This document shows, one piece after another, positions 61,744 to 64,000 of a stretch of DNA of 64,000 nucleotides. The notes beneath the pieces are model-generated. The model made no database searches. It had not been told where the DNA came from and worked only from the letters and a program-made list of their open reading frames with translations. The stretch comes from Petrocella atlantisensis. Its GTDB lineage: Bacteria; Bacillota; Clostridia; Lachnospirales; Vallitaleaceae. The stretch spans positions 2,786,001 through 2,850,000 of the forward strand of contig NZ_LR130778.1 in NCBI RefSeq assembly GCF_900538275.1, read 5' to 3'. Within the stretch, counting starts at the first letter, position 1; every line of letters begins with the position of its first letter. The position numbers were made by a program, and so were the translations under genes.

Positions 61744-62448
61744 ATGTTAAGAGTAGAAAACCTAAACGTTCATTATGGTGGTATCCATGCACTTAGAGGC
61801 ATCACGTTGGATGTTGAGGAAGGCAAGATCATCAGCCTAATTGGCGCCAACGGTGCTGGAAAAAGTACAACATTAAGAGCCATTATGGGCCTTGAGAAGC
61901 CGTCAAAAGGCAAGATTATATACAATGGTAAAGACATAACAGGTAAACAAACCAAAGAAATTGTAAAATCAAATCTGGTATTGGTACCGGAGGGTCGAAG
62001 GGTTTTTACCAATCTATCCGTAATTGAGAATTTGATTTTGGGATCTTATATAAGAAATGATGCAAAAGAAATACAAAAGGATTTAGATTGGGTATTTGAG
62101 CTCTTTCCTATACTTAAGTCAAGACAGGAACAAAAGGCAGGGACCATGTCAGGAGGCGAGCAACAAATGTTGGCCGTTGGACGTGCGCTCATGACCAAGC
62201 CCAAATTATTGATGATGGATGAACCCTCTCTCGGTTTGGCGCCACTTATTGTAAAAAATATTATTGAGATTATCAAGAAAATCAATCAAGAAGGTGTCAC
62301 CATCCTATTGATTGAGCAAAATGCCAAAGCTTCCCTTGAAATATCGGATTATGCTTATGTCCTTGAGACCGGCGAAGTATTTATGGAAGGCAAAGGCATG
62401 GATTTACTGAACAATGAAGAAGTCAAAAAAGCATATTTAGGAACATAA
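61744..62448 (+). CDS. livF: Branched-chain amino acid ABC transporter ATPase LivF
   Basis: This 234-residue second ATPase has Walker A SLIGANGAGKSTTLRAIMG near residue 31, the LivF-type VPEGRRVFTNLSVIENL, signature TMSGGEQQMLAVGRALM near residue 134, and Walker B LLMMDEPSLGLAP. It starts at the base after the livG stop. Its stop codon TAA (62446-62448) lies exactly at the left edge of a pair of 121-bp tandem palindromic repeats. Confidence 0.95.
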   Translation: MLRVENLNVHYGGIHALRGITLDVEEGKIISLIGANGAGKSTTLRAIMGLEKPSKGKIIYNGKDITGKQTKEIVKSNLVLVPEGRRVFTNLSVIENLILGSYIRNDAKEIQKDLDWVFELFPILKSRQEQKAGTMSGGEQQMLAVGRALMTKPKLLMMDEPSLGLAPLIVKNIIEIIKKINQEGVTILLIEQNAKASLEISDYAYVLETGEVFMEGKGMDLLNNEEVKKAYLGT

Positions 62449-62687
62449 TGGTTAAAGCCTCAAAACTATATAGCCGAACTTTCTCTTACAAGATATAGTT
62501 ACGAAAGCATCAACGTAATCTATAGATTGAAAGAGAACTAGTGAGCTTAGTTTTAGGTTTTAACCATAATGGTTAAAGCCTCAAAACTATATAGCCGAAC
62601 TTTCTCTTACAAGATATAGTTACGAAAGCATCAACGTAATCTATAGATTGAAAGAGAACTAGTGAGCTTAGTTTTAGGCTCTAACCA
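62447..62687. repeat. Two tandem 121-bp palindromic repeats, reversed family 2
   Basis: The unit repeats with a 121-bp period and differs between copies at only about two bases (GGTTTTAACC against GGCTCTAACC). Each unit is one long imperfect hairpin: GGTTAAAGCCTCAAAACT at one end pairs with AGTTTTAGGTTTTAACC at the other, with an inner ATAGTTACG/CGTAATCTAT stem. Read in reverse, the core TAGATTACGTTGATGC, TTTCGTAACTATAT matches the family 2 core at 21091-21122. The remaining bases to 62780 contain no gene. Confidence 0.8.
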
Positions 62688-62780
62688 TAGATAGTATGAG
62701 AATTAGAGAATATAAAATTGGCTTTCAGAAATCTGGAAGTCTTTTTTTCTCATTAAAGAGTGGAGACATGAGGTGGTAAC

Positions 62781-63464
62781 ATGAAAGTTTTTATCGTACG
62801 CTTATTGCGTTTAATATTAGGCTTATTCTTATTTGCACTTGGAATCGTACTCTGTATGAATGCGCAGGTGGGTTATGCACCTTGGGAAGTTTTTCATGCA
62901 GGTATAGCACAAGCACTTGGTATGAAGATTGGTATGGTTGTTATCGTATCAGGTTTTGGATTTGCCATAATCGGTATAATATTTGGTGAGAAAATCGGTA
63001 TTGGAACGCTCCTTAATGTACTACTTATTGGAACCTTTATGGATGTATTAATTGCCGCTGATATTTTACCGGTGATGGAGCATTTTGTATTAGGTGTTCT
63101 TATGTTGGTTCTGGGACTCTTTATTATAGCACTGGGTTCTTATTTTTATATTGGCTCAGGATTTGGTGCAGGACCTAGAGATAATCTGATGGTCGTAATC
63201 AGAAAAAAGACCAAACTACCTATTGGTATTTGTCGTGGTATGGTGGAACTGACTGCTTTTTTTATCGGTTGGCGCTTAGGCGGTATGTTTGGTGTTGGGA
63301 CAATCTTATCTGCTACAGGTATCGGCTACTGTATTCAAACCACCTTCAAGGTATTAAAATTCGACCCTGCGCACATTAAACATGAAACTTTTTATGAAAC
63401 CTATCAATTCCTTTTTAAAGGTAAGGTAAAAGCCGATTTGGAATCTGTAACAGAAACCAGTTAG
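62781..63464 (+). CDS. YczE/YitT family membrane protein
   Basis: This 227-residue protein has about five helices. It begins with the family phrase LLRLILGLFLFALGIVLCMN, then VGYAPWEVFHAGIAQALG, a conserved GSGFGAGPRDNLMVVIRKKT, and GVGTILSATGIGYCIQTTF. These proteins are widespread in Bacillota and the transported or bound ligand is unknown. A GAGGTGG site precedes the ATG. It is transcribed alone. Confidence 0.87.
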   Translation: MKVFIVRLLRLILGLFLFALGIVLCMNAQVGYAPWEVFHAGIAQALGMKIGMVVIVSGFGFAIIGIIFGEKIGIGTLLNVLLIGTFMDVLIAADILPVMEHFVLGVLMLVLGLFIIALGSYFYIGSGFGAGPRDNLMVVIRKKTKLPIGICRGMVELTAFFIGWRLGGMFGVGTILSATGIGYCIQTTFKVLKFDPAHIKHETFYETYQFLFKGKVKADLESVTETS

Positions 63465-63641
63465 TATAGATAAAGACATATTCATAACAACAAACACTTA
63501 AGTCTTTATAAAGTACAATTAGAGCAAAAAAAGTTCTTGAAATCATATCCATCAAGGCGTATACTACAAAATGGCGCTTCTTTGGGCTATACAACCGAAT
63601 AAGTGTACGAAAACCGACAGGATAGATATGAGAGGACGAAC

Positions 63642-64000
63642 ATGGAAGAAAAAAGAATGATTACAGTAGCAGATCCAACACCACTAGGTTTGTTTGGTCT
63701 GGCTATGGTTACATTGGTAGCAGCATCACAAAAGCTAGGTTTAACAGATGGTGTGTCTTTGGTGATACCTTGGGCAATTTTTCTAGGTGCTAGTGCACAG
63801 CTTTATGCATCTATTCAAGATGCAAAGAAGAACAATATGTTTGGGGCAACGGCATTTGGCGGATACGCTTTTTTCTGGTTTAGTGTTGCGATGACATGGA
63901 TGACAAAGGCCGGCGTATTTGGTGAGGCGCTAGCAAGTACAGCAGATACCAAGCAACTTGGAATCGCATTTGTTGGTTACTTGATATTCACCTTATATAT
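63642..64000 (+). CDS. satP: Acetate uptake transporter, GPR1/FUN34/YaaH family (5' part)
   Basis: The first 119 codons of a gene that runs off the right edge. The family signature NPAPLGL appears here as VADPTPLGLFGLAMVTLV near residue 9. It is followed by membrane helices (ISLVIPWAIFLGASAQLYA-like, ATAFGGYAFFWFSVAMTWM). The family exchanges acetate or succinate with protons. A GAGGAC site precedes the ATG at 63642. The C-terminal part is not visible. Confidence 0.88.
   Translation, partial: MEEKRMITVADPTPLGLFGLAMVTLVAASQKLGLTDGVSLVIPWAIFLGASAQLYASIQDAKKNNMFGATAFGGYAFFWFSVAMTWMTKAGVFGEALASTADTKQLGIAFVGYLIFTLY

Noticed and set aside
62447-62687. CRISPR array
   Set aside because: Only two units of 121 bp, adjacent with no spacers, each a long palindrome, and no cas genes nearby.

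Overview
The window reads as a chromosomal segment of a low-GC anaerobic Gram-positive (Bacillota, class Clostridia). Supporting signs are strong GGAGG ribosome binding sites, A+T-rich intergenic DNA, a Clostridia-type sortase with a LPXTG-like substrate, an iron-dependent alcohol dehydrogenase, and a YgeY/YgeW/carbamate kinase cluster. The species cannot be fixed from the sequence alone.

Layout. 1-3.5 kb: ygeY-ygeW-yqeA, a purine/carbamoyl catabolic cluster. 3.7-7.8 kb: an AraC regulator divergent from a sugar/inositol-type cluster (two Gfo/Idh/MocA oxidoreductases around a TIM-barrel isomerase). 8.2-14.7 kb: a sensory GGDEF-EAL protein, a Nudix hydrolase, and a small secreted protein with its own two-component system. 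14.9-20.7 kb: lacZ, a DhaL-DegV fusion and a DUF1295 membrane protein. 21.2-25.1 kb: two SHOCT proteins and a two-component system whose response regulator is split by an IS3-family element. 25-34.6 kb: small genes including a Phd-like antitoxin, an alcohol dehydrogenase, a SEC-C protein, a LacI regulator, two GGDEF proteins, pheA and degV.

34.77-43.39 kb is an integrative element inserted in the 3' end of a tRNA-Gly(GCC) gene. It is bounded by a 23-bp direct repeat of the tRNA end. It carries two tyrosine recombinases, a primase-like replication protein, a MazF/PemK-like toxin, two unknown genes, and a decayed IS1634-type element flanked by an identical 144-bp direct duplication. Before that IS arrived, the toxin gene lay about 33 bp from two tandem 56-nt structured repeats with a compensatory base change, followed by a terminator.

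43.8-64 kb: alanine dehydrogenase, a VanY-like peptidase, a zinc-ribbon protein, a sortase divergent from its likely fasciclin-domain substrate, a ZIP transporter, an IS91-type transposase, sbcD-sbcC, a YbaK-like deacylase, a pirin, a complete branched-chain amino acid ABC transporter (livK-H-M-G-F), a YczE/YitT membrane protein and the start of an acetate-uptake (YaaH) transporter.

Between the genes there are many structured repeats. Two dispersed families stand out: one starts with GGTCCCATGAAAACCC (near 7.9 and 20.7 kb), and one has a core hairpin TGCGTTGAAG (near 21.1, 58.9 and, inverted and tandem, 62.5 kb). There is also a perfect 31-bp-arm palindrome at 27.5 kb.
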